Shown one piece after another: positions 23,384-34,970 of a stretch of 64,000 bases of DNA (positions within the stretch are counted from its first letter, which is position 1; each line of letters opens with the position of its first letter). Under the pieces are notes generated by a model that searched no databases, was not told the origin of the DNA, and worked only from the letters and a program-made list of their open reading frames with translations. Made by a program: the position numbers and the translations under genes. The DNA is from Sanguinoderma infundibulare (taxonomy: Eukaryota; Basidiomycota; Agaricomycetes; Polyporales; Polyporaceae), in contig JAVLRN010000010.1 of NCBI GenBank assembly GCA_032821775.1, positions 1,488,001 through 1,552,000 of the forward strand, given 5' to 3'.

Positions 23384-26147
23384 ATCATCCGCTTTCCACG
23401 GTTTCGAATTCGAGGATAGGATGTGTACAGATAGATACGCGAGCCCACACTACGGCTATACATTTGAAAAACAACAGACTGGTTTTCAAGATCCCAGACT
23501 TATCCCAAGTCCGCAGAGGTTAGTCACAGCCATGAACGAGGACGCCCACTCACCTTTATCCAAAGGGGGAAGACTCCCTCACTCTCACTCTCTCGCACGG
23601 GCTGAATGTTTACTGGAAAAGCTCGCATGAGTAAAGCACGCCCAAGACAATTAGCAGGGTCATATGAGCACGTGTAAGAACATCGCAGTTGCAACACACT
23701 AGTAATATTTACGAGTAGCGCTTGCGATCCTATGGTAGGATTTACGAATCCCTAAAAGACAACCAATGAGTCGGGGACAGTACACCACCGCACACCGATA
23801 AAATGAACCCCACAAATGTTTGAGGTCATGCTCGAAAACAATCCTCGGCTTGCTGCGGCGGTTCGGCCCCGTTCGATGGAATTCGACCTATATGGGGTTG
23901 TAGTATGCACAGTTGAGCAGCTCGATGTGCTCCAGATGGGGGCAGTCGCGCGCAATGGCCGCGAGGATCTCCGAACCGCGCCGCACAAACGTTTGGTGCC
24001 AGTGCTCGTACATTTTCAGCATTTCATCATCCTCGTCACGTTTGCGCGGCTGGGGAGCGTCCGGGAGGTCGAGGTTGAGTTTGACTGTGTGGAGAGCGTT
24101 GAAGCCTGCGAGGAGGCCGGCGATGCGCACCTGTGACGGATGAGCGCTACAGCCCGTCGAAAGTGGGAGAGGTATTTACGACGTACATTTTTCGATTTGT
24201 GACTGTAATTGTGGTCCCTGTAGCGGTGGACCTCCAGGTGCTTAAGGTGTACAAACGACTGCGCAATATAGGAAAACAGGTCACGGTCTGAGGTGCGTGT
24301 GGAGATTCCTGCGACGTAGACGAGCTCCAGGCTCTTCAGGTTTGGAGCTGTCGTCCGCATGAGGACGGACAGACAATCTGGCGTCCTCAGGGCCGAAGAG
24401 TGCGAAGATAGTCCCGTATACAGTCGGGGACAGTCACGGATGGACAGATGCGTTAGACGGCTCCAGTCGTAGTAAGAGAATAGCGAGTCCGAAGGGTTAG
24501 GATAGGAAATAGTCAAAGAATGCAGGTTCGGAAGAAGAGGCGAGGGATGACGGGAAGTGTTCGTGTTCGCTTGCAACGAGGTGTTGGCGTCGAGATTGGA
24601 CGGGGAATTGGGAAGTGTGGATGGTGGTCCGATGACGCTGGTTCTCCGGACGTTGATCGAGAGGGACTCGAGGGCGGGAAGAGATAGCAGCAGACAACGG
24701 AGCGATTGTACTTGTGTGAGATCGACGATGCGCCCGCATAGAGAAAGGCGCTTGAGGTTTGGCCACGAGACCTGGGACATCTTGACGATTGGTGCAGACT
24801 GCATGGGCAGCGAAAGCGATGTCGCGGTGTTGTTAATCCGGACGAGGATGGTACCCAAGAGCTCCTTCTCAAGGGTGTGGGTTTTTCCCATGGACGATGG
24901 ACGGATGACAAGGTGACGACCGGAGGCAGGCTCGTAGTTGATTTTCCCTTCCCGCCGGATTGATGGAGTCCAGGAGAACTGGGTGAGCGCGAGCGGTCCT
25001 ACTGGTTCCAAGTCTGCAGCGGTCCACAGAAGGGCATGAACGCAAGTGTCGCCTATGGAGAAGGAGAGGGAGGTGAGGCAGGGACGGGTAAGACACGGTT
25101 TGATGACTGTCCACAACGATAATTCACGATCCGGCATGAATCTAATCGAGGATAAATATGGGAGGCAGTCGATGAGATGTTGGAACGATTTCATATCCGC
25201 CACGTCACCGGAGAAAGATCCACAGTGCGTCAGGTGGCTTGCAACAAGTGTCAGTTTAATGCAGGAACCGACAGCAGGAGGTGGACGTACCGAACGAATG
25301 GACAAAGAGCATCAGGAAACTCCGAGGACGGGTGCTTGAGATATGGAGGAGAGTTGACCCGACAGCGGGAGAAAAGCATAGGTCGAACGAGATGACGCAA
25401 GGTCCGGGACGCCAGTGACAGGTTGCGGAGCGAACCGTCCTGGTGTACGAGTTCGGCTATTAACCACAGTACGTCAAGATCGAGAGTTGGAAGCCTGTTC
25501 ATGCTGGTGAGATGCGAATTTACTTTGAAAGCAAACGCGACTCACGACTGGGTGGGAAGTGGACTAGGGGTGGACGCAGGCCTTGCATGCGCCTTGATCT
25601 CTTCCTGCTGTAGAGGCGACTTGAGACCATCTGTACGATGAAAAAACAATTTGGAAAATGCGGCGAGCGATTTGAGTAGCATGGTAGTAGTCCAAGGGAA
25701 ACAGCACCTCCTCTTTGCCTCGACGCAGGTCGGAGCAGTGACGCACCGGCTGAGTCAGCGGCTCCTCCATTGCAGCACCAAACCATTCTCAGAAAGATGG
25801 CTTGGAGGTCTTTCCTGCGCACTGGATGAGATGCATGTGCGTGAAATTTTAATGTTGGTCAATGTGAGCAAGGTTCAAGTTGCGGGCCGAGTCCTGGGCT
25901 GCTCCGACGAAAGCTTGCCGCAGTGGCGTGGCGGCTTAGTCAGCTCATCGGCGTTTGCCCTCGGCTCAGGACGCTTTTCCGAAGACAGTCCATTCCGCCT
26001 TTCTTCACGCCATATTCTCGTGGCTTACAAGCCTGAAGAACTTCACAACGGTTAGTACAGCACTACTCTATATGGTCCGTGGCTAGACTCTGAATGGATT
26101 CATGGTAGAGGTATCTGTGAGGCTGCCAGCCTACAATTGAGGCTTCG
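23384..26147 (-). repeat. Right arm of the 2.8-kb inverted duplication
   Basis: Reverse-complement partner of 7144-9933, carrying the reverse-strand twin of F-box copy 3 with its upstream and downstream flanks. About 350 bases in the middle of the gene differ at only one or two positions from the left arm. The sequence upstream of the start is clearly more diverged. Confidence 0.85.
23742..25502 (-). pseudogene. F-box/LRR-like gene, inverted twin of copy 3, premature stop
   Basis: Starts with a good ATG at 25502 (MNRLPTLDLDVLWLIAEL) and follows copy 3 exon for exon, with the same splice sites. Coding differences are few, for example SVGQLAL to PVGPLAL and VYVSG to VYVAG. In the third exon the Trp codon of PIWVEFH is TAG (23890-23888), which removes roughly the last 36 residues before the family stop at 23742. 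The lost tail is conserved among copies, so function is probably impaired, although most of the leucine-rich part would still be made if the message is stable. Confidence 0.8.
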
Positions 26148-28088
26148 AGTTGGCGATTTCCGACATTCAATTTTAAGTTGGGCCCAATGCTATATGCATA
26201 TCCTGACTGGCAAACATATGTGTATTTCCAGGGAATTATGTGTCTCGTCTTCCTTCTCGCATTTGCCTTCAGGGTTAAAGATGAAGGGCCTCTTGCGAAC
26301 ATTGCAGTAAAACGTTTGCGCAATTTCACAGTACGATGAGCGTTGGCCAAACAATTTGCGTCACCTCACCGTTACTTCTCAGGTCGCATGCATAGACTCG
26401 AGCCTCGGCAGGTAATCCCCCCTGATCGTCTCCAACCCCTTGCTGACCGGTTCGGAGGTGCGAGTACGCAGTTCGTGGCCGCTGTTAAAGTCGATACGAC
26501 TACTCCTTCCCGCTATATCGACCGGGTCTCACGAACGGGTGGTTGGTCCTCAAGACCTCGAGATTGGTTGCAGATTATTTCCCGGAATGGTAGGACTCTT
26601 TGTGTCCAGAAAACTGGCGAACCGCCTCATGCCGTTGTGCTGTGGCGAATCGTGGGACTGGCGCTCACCTCGGTGCCAATCACCTGCAAGGTGGCTCAGG
26701 CCGACTTGTATTTATTATACGCTCCCCAGCCTCTCCTGTTTGCACCTGCCCCACCCCACTGACCACTCCCAATACTCTTCTACGAGGTTGACTTTCAACT
26801 CTCATGCCTATCCCCAGGACGTCCTAGCACCACCGCGCCACCTCCACCCCGGGCCAACTATCGGACGACGCATTTGACTATGGTGCTGCCCCGCCACCCC
26901 CCTCTTTGGGCTATGCGCCCCATCATTGAATCCGTCCATTTAAAGTGAGTCCTGAAGTTTTGGCTGCATATGCCACTGGCAACGCGCCACACCAAACAGG
27001 TCATCAGGCGGAGACACCGCGCGAAGTGCCACTTCTTGCACTAAGGAGACAAACCAAAGGCAACCAACTTTCCAATTATACCCTCTGCATATTTCGGTCA
27101 AGAGCGGCATCGTGCGCCCTCTAGAGGGCGCGCGATGCCGCGCGCCGTCGCACGAGCAACGGGATGTTCCTGCCGGGAAGCCCGAGTCATTTGGCGTTCC
27201 TAGTACACCATGCGGTGCAGTGGCATGCTATGAAGCCGATTTCTCATTGATAACAGTCCGCTATACAACCCTATAGCCGTCTGCTATTATTCGACGAAAG
27301 CAGAAGAACGGCGTCGGACCAATTATCGGCATATCCATCAGTGGTCGTCACCGCCTCTCTCGCTCATACCCACGTCAACCTCTTTCCGGCTGCTGAGCGG
27401 AGCGGCTGGCCCTGAACATGGAGGTATGGTTTACGGCGGAAACGTGTTGCGTTGTTTTCTCGACCGACGATCAAAGGAAAGAGGCGGGCGGGGCGCGTGT
27501 GTGGGCGACTATTTGGATGTATTTGGAAGCGTGGGCTCGCCTTTGGCCGGCGGAAACACCTTCTATCAATGGCATCTTGCAATCCGCCTGCGCCAAATAT
27601 CCGCCTTGGTGTTGCTTTATTCACCCCGTCAAACCTCGCCGGACAATCCTCTCAAAAACCCCAGGTCATGCCTCCCGTTTGGTATAAATCCATTGCCGGC
27701 TTCCTCTGGCCATCCACTCCGTCTCCTCCCACTCGTTGCTCGCTTCACGACACCCGACGCACACCTTCCGACGCCCTCAACACCTCCGCGCCGCGTTCTA
27801 ATGGTCAGGTACAGATACCTGACACCAAAGCACCGTGCCTGGGCGGCCTCGGGGAACGTCAACAGGATCAGGTTGCGACGCGGAATCTGGTTGTCCGCCA
27901 AGCTTCGCGCGCGCAGGCCGAGCCCCACTCGCCCCCTCGCATGGCTCAGCTCACGCATGAGGATGGGAGAGGACGTTTGCGCAGTACACCCTCCATTATA
28001 CGCTCCCTTTCCCATGATATCACCGATTCTCCTCGTGCCGCCCGAAAGATGGCGGTCTCTCCTCAAGCTATCCCTCGAACGGCCGGAG
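26148..28088. other. Intergenic, about 1.9 kb
   Basis: No gene is supported. Open frames near 26343-26877 have no family features. A TATA-like box (ggtataaatcc) at about 27682-27689 is placed to serve the gene at 28089 and would give a leader of roughly 370 bases, possibly with an intron. A strong palindrome lies at 27104-27141. Confidence 0.4.
27104..27141. repeat. 38-bp near-perfect palindrome
   Basis: Arms of 17 bases (27104-27120 and 27125-27141) pair with a single mismatch around ctag, which is itself self-complementary. This would form a very stable hairpin in single strands. There is no adjacent gene end to make it an ordinary terminator. Confidence 0.7.
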
Positions 28089-28972
28089 ATGCCTGAGATC
28101 GACCCCGCGCGCATCGCCCTCGCGCAGCCTGCGTACGCGGGGCTTCCTCCGGCCCACGTCAGGGACGGCTGGGTGTTCATGAACGCGAAGTGAGTCCTCT
28201 GTCCTCCACCACGACTGGCTCGCAGCGTCTGATCGGTGCCTCTCCGCCTTCCACTCTCCAAAGGGCCCTGGGTATGTATCACGCACTCTACGTGGATCCG
28301 CCCAGCAAGGCGACGCTGCCCAAAGACTACAAGGTCATCTTCAAGGACCTCGGCATCGCGTCCTGTCCCACGCACGTCTTCGGCGTGTACGGCTACGCCC
28401 CCTCCGCCGAGTTCGGCGACCCCGCCGCGCGCCAGGCCTGCCGCGACCTGCGCTTCCGCCGGCAGGTCGGGCTCTACCCCACCCACGCCGCCATGTGGGC
28501 CGCGCACTGCTCGCGCCTCCCGCCGCTGCCGGCCGCGAAGGAGGAGCTGCCGATGCAGCTCATCTGGGGCGCGACGCAGACCCGGCCGGCCGTGTCGTGC
28601 ATGCGCATGCCGATCGTGCCCATCCCGCTCCCCTACCCGCCCAAGTTCTTCGCGCTCATCATGTTCATGCACACGTACTCCAAGGGGATGTTCGTCGGCC
28701 ACATGCTGCCCTGCCAGGGGATCACGACCATGCTGCCCGAGACCGTGAAGGAGGGCGACGCGAGCCATACCAAGTTCATCGACGACCTCGCGCGGTTCAA
28801 CAAGATGGAGGGCCTGTGCCGCCTGGCGCGGAATGTTTACGGGACGTACCGGAACATGGTCGCGCTCGGTATGGTCGACGACAGGCTTTGGGAGTCGCTT
28901 CACTTTGCGTGGGCGACCTTGTTAAAGGTCATGGAGGTCGTCGACGAGCGGGACCGATACACGCCCCAGTAA
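28089..28972 (+). CDS. Unrecognised cytosolic-looking protein
   Basis: Two exons, 28089-28189 and 28264-28972, 269 residues. I do not recognise the family. It has strong GC-rich coding bias and sensible phase at the intron, with no stops. Notable segments are GLPPAHVRDGWVFMNAK near the start, KDLGIASCPTHVFGVYGY, PIPLPYPPKFFALIMFMHTYSKGMFVGH (hydrophobic, too interrupted by Pro for a clear membrane helix) and a helical C-terminus ending DERDRYTPQ. There is no signal peptide. The start could lie further upstream, because the frame stays open to 27426 and a TATA box sits near 27685. MPEIDP at 28089 is the most economical start. Confidence 0.65.
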
Positions 28973-29603
28973 CCCGTATTGACCAATTGTAAGCGTCTTA
29001 AGTACGCATTTTCAATTCTCGTCACTGACCTTGACCGCGCAGATCGCATTGCTTGGTATACATTAATGTTTTGAATAGCTAGTCCTCTCACAATGTAGCG
29101 TTAGCCTGAACGAACTTCTTGAATAAATACCCGGTAGCATAATCAAGCTACCCACTGTCTCTTTCGCGCAGAGGCACACCTCGAGATTGCGCGCTAAGCA
29201 ATGTGATAAGCAGAGATAACAATACTGGATCATTAAAGGTCGTGACTAGATCGTAACACGAAAGCGATCAGTGAGTTGAGAACGGTCTGCATGAACACAT
29301 TCGAAGCAAGCAGGCAAGCATGTACATGTCAGGGTAACCGGGCAAGCCTGGATCATAGCGCAATACACATGGAAAACAACAACGTATACCCCACCCCCAT
29401 GCCACTGCCAGAATGCGAACGGAGCGCGAAAGGCGCGTATCATGGTACAAACAAGCACTGTGCACTGTCGACTCTGCGTTGCGATATAGCAATTATACCT
29501 CGTCCATCCAAGAACTTGAAATCCTGATCAGGAGACATCGGTCGAACGGAACGAACACCCAACCTGTGTGTCAAAATTGTCGTGGTATAGTGAAACCGCG
29601 GTA
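28973..29603. other. Intergenic between convergent genes
   Basis: Holds the 3' ends of the gene at 28089 (forward) and the coiled-coil gene (reverse). AT-richer than its surroundings; no gene seen. Confidence 0.5.
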
Positions 29604-32034
29604 TCATGCCTTCTCCTGGTCGAAGAACGCGACGAGGTCCCCGACCGGCACCTTCTTCTTTCCGACGAGCGTCTTCGGGGGCGGCGGGCCCGCGCTCAGC
29701 TGCGCCTCGAGCTTCGCCTGTCTGCGCGCGACGAGCGGGTCGACGAACTTGCCGGACGTCGGCGTCACGGGCGGGATCGCCACGCCCGTGCCAGAGTCGG
29801 ACAACCCAAGCCCGAAGCGGTCGGTCGAGCGCGAGCGCAGGCGGATGTTGAGCGGGGTGATGGGCGACGGCGCGGAAATCGCCTGGGAGGTCAGAGGCGC
29901 GTACATCGACTGCGGACGGGCGCGCTTTCCTCCCGGCTTGGAGCCGTTCGGGGAGGACGAGGGGGAGGTGGTGTGTGATGGTGGGGCGAGCGTGCCACTG
30001 ACATGGCGGCCAGAGGACTTGCCGATAGTCTCCTCGCCGAACGCGTCCGATTCGTCTGCGCTCTGGCTGCTCGAGAGGTCATCGAGGGCGGAGGAGGTGG
30101 ACAAAGGAGAGGTCGAAAAGAAGGCAGTGCCCACTTCGCGCGACTGTGACCGCGAGTGCGAAGGGGTGGCGGGGCGGGCGCTCTCCTCTTGATCGCTGCG
30201 ATCGCGCTCGCGCTGCATAATCTGGGTGCCGAGAGCGACGGTGTAGCGTTTACGGGGAGTGGGACTTGCACTGGATGGACGCCACGCGGGAGGGTTGGGG
30301 GCGGGCAGCCCGCTCGGGCTGGCGCTGTCTTCCGTCCCCTTGCCATTGGGAAGTCCGGAGGGCGAGAGGCTTGTTGAGAACGTGTCGCTCTCTTGCGAAG
30401 GTAGTCCAGCAATGGACAGGTGGCGTGACCTCGTTGCGGAGTTGAGGGACGCTGGAGGTGAGTTTGTCGGGGAAAACATCGTCGATTCTGGAGGTGACGC
30501 GTAGTCGCCAGTTGGGTATGGGAGTCGGGTGCGTGAGGATCGGTTGGAGGGTACTGGAGTAGTAGTGTTCGGACTGGTCGTCCCCGTTGCTTTAGGAGGA
30601 GTAGCGCGAGGCGGACTGGTGAGGTTCCTAGAAATCGACTGGACGGCAATAGACGAGCTGGTGGAAGGAGCTCTGCCAACCGTCGCGGGGCTGCGCGAAG
30701 GCCCAGAAGAGAGGTTTCCAGGTGCAGTAACCATTTTTGCCATCTCGCGACCCAACTCTCCGATACGTCCCTGGAGTTCCGCCATTTCCTCCCTGATTTC
30801 TCCCAAAGCGCCTTCAGCGACGCCCGTCTCGCCATTGGCGTGAGCCTCGTCCTTTTCGCGCTCCTTCTCGACAAGCCAGCGCTCAACGTCGTCCATGCGT
30901 TCTTCAAGTGCACGGACGTGGCTTACGGTCCACTTCTCGAGCTTCTCAAATCGTTTGGTGATCGTGAGGAGAGTACCCGGGATGTCGAGCGCGCCTTGGG
31001 TGTTGAATTGCGCATATAGCGGTTGGCTTGCCCGGGATGGAGATGCGCCTTCGACTTCCGATTCGGCGCCTCTCATGGGGGAAGCAGCGAGGCTGGGTGG
31101 GGTGCTAACGACACCGCGAGGCAAAGGAGAGGGCGAGGAAGGAGACGCGCGGGCTGGCGAAGCTGAAAGTCCAAGCTTGATAAAGGCGGGGTCTTCAAAC
31201 TTGCCTTCAGGAGTGGTTGGCCACTCTTTGCTCTTCTTTTTCTCCTGTTTCTCGACCTTCTTCTTTTCTTTCTCGATCACTTTGTCGCGCTGCTTGGTAT
31301 CTTGAATGATCTGCTGAGCGGGTGTGAGAGGCTCCTTGGTGGGAGTAAGCCTCTGCTTGGCCATGGACCACCAGCCGCCATCCTTCTGAGACGACGACGG
31401 GGAAGGAGGAGTCGCGGGCATCGTCTGGGCTCGAGAGGGCGGCGGGCGGAGGGGCTCGGCGTTGTTGGCTTGCTGGAGCATGGCCATGACACGCTCCTCC
31501 ACAGTCCGTCTCTCCTCGGCCTCCCTCGCAAGGATCCGTTCCGCCTCCCTCCTGCTGCGCTCGCGCTCCCTCGCGGCTTCTGCCTCGAGTTCTTCGTCGG
31601 TCGGAAGGCCAGGCGATCGCGAGCTCATGTTGCTCACGAGGGATCCCACGCGCTGAGCGAAGTTGGCAGCAAACTGGCCGACGGACGGCGAGGGCGATAT
31701 GGGGCGTTGGCCCCACTGTCGACCGTTGTCTGATTCCTCGGGCTGGTCGGCGAAGGAGGCGTCGTTGACCTCGCCGGTGTGAGGATCGATGGCGAACCCG
31801 TTCCGCAATGGTGAAGGCGGCCTCCTGTTTCCGAACACTGGTTCCGGCTGGGAGAAGCGGCAATCAGTACGCCGAGCGTGTCTGAACCTTCGCCAGTCCA
31901 CCCGTTCTCACCAAGTCAAGCGGCCCTGGAGGAGGAGGAAGTGAGAGGCGCCGCTGCTGCTGGGGGCCCGCTCCAGGAGGGACAAGGTTCGAGGTTGACA
32001 TAGAGGCTGAATTTCTGTGGGAAGGGGAGGCCAT
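29604..32034 (-). CDS. Large Ser/Pro-rich protein with central coiled coil
   Basis: Two exons on the reverse strand, 32034-31912 and 31847-29604, 788 residues. It starts MASPSHRNSASMSTSNLVPP and then continues PEPVFGNRRPPSPLRNGFAID. Features in order: NGFAIDPHTGEVND; a charged helix (EELEAEAARERERSRREAERILAREAEERR); a basic KEKKKVEKQEKKKSKEW segment; the motif GKFEDPAFIKLGL; then TITKRFEKLEKWTVSHVRALEERMDDVERWL, a clear coiled coil. A long Ser/Pro/Thr-rich, probably disordered region follows, and the C-terminal block is ARRQAKLEAQLSAGPPPPKT with KKKVPVGDLVAFFDQEKA. The ordered ends around a disordered core suggest a scaffold, perhaps cytoskeletal or endocytic. I do not recognise a named family. 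It is divergent from LCB1, with 182 bases between start codons. Confidence 0.8.
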
Positions 32035-32216
32035 GGCGGCGGCTTCGGCGAGCTCGAGGCTCAGCTCGCCGTCGCAGACGTTGAGGAAGATATCGTCGGA
32101 CAAGCGCGCGCGCAGCGAAGGCGAGAACGGCAAAACCGGCGGTCCCCACGGCCTCCTCTTCTCTCCCCACCACGACCACGGCAACGACGCCGGCCACGAC
32201 CCACGTCACGCACGCG
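32035..32216. promoter_or_regulatory. Bidirectional promoter, coiled-coil gene and LCB1
   Basis: Only 182 bases separate the ATGs of the reverse gene (32034) and LCB1 (32217), so the two must share promoter sequence or have leaders that overlap. No TATA box is evident in either direction. Confidence 0.6.
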
Positions 32217-34186
32217 ATGAGCAGCTCCTCGCAAAGCCTCGAGCTGTTCTTTAGCTTCCTCTCCAGCTCATACACCACGCTCGAGACCGGCTTCTACAAA
32301 ATCCCTGGTTCTGCTGTCGTCGCGCGCTATGTCAAGTCATCGCACCAGAACGATCCTGGCCGGACCGTGCTCGAGGTCATCCTGATCATCTTCGCCATTC
32401 GCACCCTCCTGCAGTCGCGTACGCGTGGCGACCAGTCTGGCAAGCACTTCATCCACTTTGACGAAAAGGTACGTAGCACCGTCTCCTATCCGTTTTTGCC
32501 CGTCGGCTGCAGCGTCCGCGTGTCTTCAGGAAATCGACGAGCTTGTCGAGGAGTGGACACCAGAGCCCCTTGCCCAGCCGCTTTCTGCTCAAGAGAAGGC
32601 CGATCTTGCTTCTGTTCCTGTCATCGTCGGTCCCACTGGTCCCAAGCCTAAGCTTGCGTCGGGGAAGACTGTCATCAATTTGGCTAGCTACAACTTCACT
32701 GGGCTTGCAGGAAACGAGGAGATCAAGGCTTCTGCTCTCGAAACTCTCAGGAAGTATGGGCTGGGTAGCTGTGGTCCCCCTGGATTCTACGGAACCCAAG
32801 GTGAGCCCTGTTCAATGTTGGCTTCGCTGGCGTATTACAAATCCGTACCCGTACGCGGTCCGCAGCTTGCTAAACGCATGCAGAGACGCATCGGTGATCC
32901 AACTCCAAACAGGACCAGGATGCTAATAGTGCTCCATCCGTATTCGTAGACGTGCATATCCAGCTGGAGAAGGATATCGCGGATTTCCTTGGAACCGAAT
33001 CGGCGATCCTTTACTCGCAGGCATTCTCGACCATCAGCTCTGTCATTCCTGCGTTCTGCAAGCGTGGGGACGTGATTGTCGCAGACCGCGGCGTGAACTT
33101 CGCTATTCAGAAGGGCCTTCAGATTTCGCGGTGCACGGTCCGGTGGTACGACCATAACGACATGGAGAGCCTCGCATATGTTCTTGAGAGCGTCGAGAAG
33201 GAAAGAAGGAAGCGCAAGTCTCCGCTGACTCGTCGTTTCATCGTCACGGAGGGTATCTTTGACCATGATGGTGCTATGTCTGATTTGCCTAAGCTTGTAA
33301 GTGTCTTAAAGCCTGCGCGTTCTGGAGTGTTCGCTCACGATGCCCAGGTTGAGTTGAAGAAGAAGTACAAGTATAGGCTCATCCTGGATGAGAGCATCTC
33401 ATTCGGAAGTGTTGGTCGCACTGGTCGTGGTTTGACGGAGCTTTATAACGTACCTGTGCGTCCTGCCGTCCATGGCAATTGTTTCTTCGGCTCACACACA
33501 TTGCAGGCGTCTGAGGTCGACATGCTCGTCGGTTCCGTTGCTACTAGCCTGTCTTCCTGCGGTGGCTTCTGCGCAGGGTCCAGCATCGTTGTTAATCACC
33601 AGGTGCGTGTCCTTTCACAGTCGATGGGGGTGCATTCGCATTAACGTATTTGCCTCAGCGTATTAATGGTACCTCTTTCGTGTTCTCCGCTGCAATGCCG
33701 GCTCTCCTTACCGTCGCTGCGTCTGAGGGCATCAATATCCTCCGCAGTACGCCCTCGATCCTCACCTCCCTTCAAGAAAACATCCGCGCAGTTCGTGCGA
33801 TTCTTGATCGCGTCGACTGCATCACCATCCCTTCGCATGCTGTCAGCGCCGTCATTCACCTCCAGATTCGCTGGCCAACGCTCCAGGTCCCCCTCATGAC
33901 GAGCGTCCCGTCCAACAAGCCGTCGAACCCACTATCCGTCAAGCCTCGCGATCCCCCGCAGTTCAACATCGAGCTCGAGGAGAGGCTCCTGCAGGAGGTT
34001 GTCGAGGAGGCGCTCGCTCAAGGCGTGATGGTCACACGCGCGAAGCGTCTGCGCGGTCAGGAGTTGATCGAGGTGCGCCCTTGTGTGCGGCTTGCGATTA
34101 CGGCTGCGCTGTCGCGGAAGGACTGCGAGAAGGCTGCGGCGGTGGTGAAGGCGGCGTTCGTCAAGGTCATCGGAAAGCGCCGGTAG
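32217..34186 (+). CDS. LCB1: Serine palmitoyltransferase subunit 1
   Basis: Six exons: 32217-32468, 32530-32800, 32950-33296, 33348-33455, 33507-33602 and 33659-34186. They give 533 residues. It is an alpha-oxoamine synthase of the PLP fold-type I group. An N-terminal membrane helix (VLEVILIIFAIRTLL) is followed by INLASYNFTGLAGNEEIKASAL, YGLGSCGPPGFYGTQDVH, EKDIADFLGTESAILYSQ, IVTEGIFDHDGAMSDLP and LILDESISFGSVGRTGRGLTE. The loop that carries the PLP-binding lysine in LCB2 reads SVATSLSSCGGFCAG here without that lysine, as expected for the regulatory LCB1 subunit. With LCB2 it condenses serine and palmitoyl-CoA to 3-ketosphinganine at the endoplasmic reticulum, the first step of sphingolipid synthesis. 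LCB2 is not in this window. Confidence 0.95.
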
Positions 34187-34479
34187 ACGACGCGGCTTTC
34201 TGAGCTCAGGACTTTGGGATATTTTATCCATCTAGAGCATGCGGTGCGCGTGCATATAGCATTGTAATACCTGTAGTTATACCCATCTAATGGTTAAAGT
34301 TGTCGCGCTGACCAGCGGCTTTAGAGAACGCCTGAGTTCTAGGGCAGCCACCCGGTGGTCGCGCTATACTACCCCAATGTTCAGCGGTGACGTTATCCCG
34401 TGCAGGGTACGATATAGGTGTTCTCTACGTACATGCCCATATGTGCTCCTCAAGTCGTTTTTGCACTTATATGTTCGTT
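34187..34479. other. LCB1 3' region and spacer
   Basis: A 3' untranslated region and no gene. The leader of the following F-box relic begins near 34440. Confidence 0.4.
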
Positions 34480-34970
34480 CCCTGCCGAGTTTGCTCGAAG
34501 TCGCCACTGCAGCAGAAACCGATCAAGCCGAATGTGAAGTCGGCGTCGCCACCAGATTCCCTTCCTACACACATGTGAGTCGCGTTTACTGCTCGATTAC
34601 TCCGTGAGTTCATATTTCAATAACATTAAGTACTAGTGTTGTGATTTTTAATTGCGAACGTCTTGCATTCGATAGCCGAACAGGCGCATGACAAGAGCAC
34701 GCTTGAAAGCCTGTCTCTGGCTTGCCGGATGTTGCGCGATTTTATTATTCTCCCACTGTCGAGTTGGTAGTGGCGTGGGAGCATCGGCCGCAGCGCGCTT
34801 TGCCCTGCCTTGCCCCTATGTTCAGTAGGTGCACCTTCTGCTGTCAGGTATCGCGTCAAACTGATACTTAATGCAAGACATCTAACGCATCGTGGATTCT
34901 TCTACGGACATAATGCTCCTCAACGATTCGAGCAACTCATTGGCCGCCTGATGTGCTTGAGCTTGAGCTC
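34480..34970 (+). pseudogene. Decayed F-box/LRR-like gene, 5' part only
   Basis: The leader exon is recognisable: KSPLQQKPIKP resembles KSPLQQQAIKE upstream of copy 3, and it ends at a GTGAGTCGCG donor near 34575. The F-box part survives as LHSIAEQAHDKSTLESLSLACRMLRDF in a frame with earlier stops. The second exon starts RHLTHRGFFYGHN and FEQLIGRL. No downstream leucine-rich region remains. Confidence 0.65.

Noticed and set aside
26343..26877. Overlapping forward open frames downstream of the right arm
   Set aside because: No recognisable motif, and neither frame has coding bias.
27629..28903. Long reverse-strand open frame (424 codons) opposite the gene at 28089
   Set aside because: It is the antisense shadow of a GC-rich forward gene. 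The forward product has better composition, start and splice signals.
33507..33602. Missing PLP lysine in LCB1 as a defect
   Set aside because: LCB1 subunits normally lack the catalytic lysine; it is carried by LCB2.
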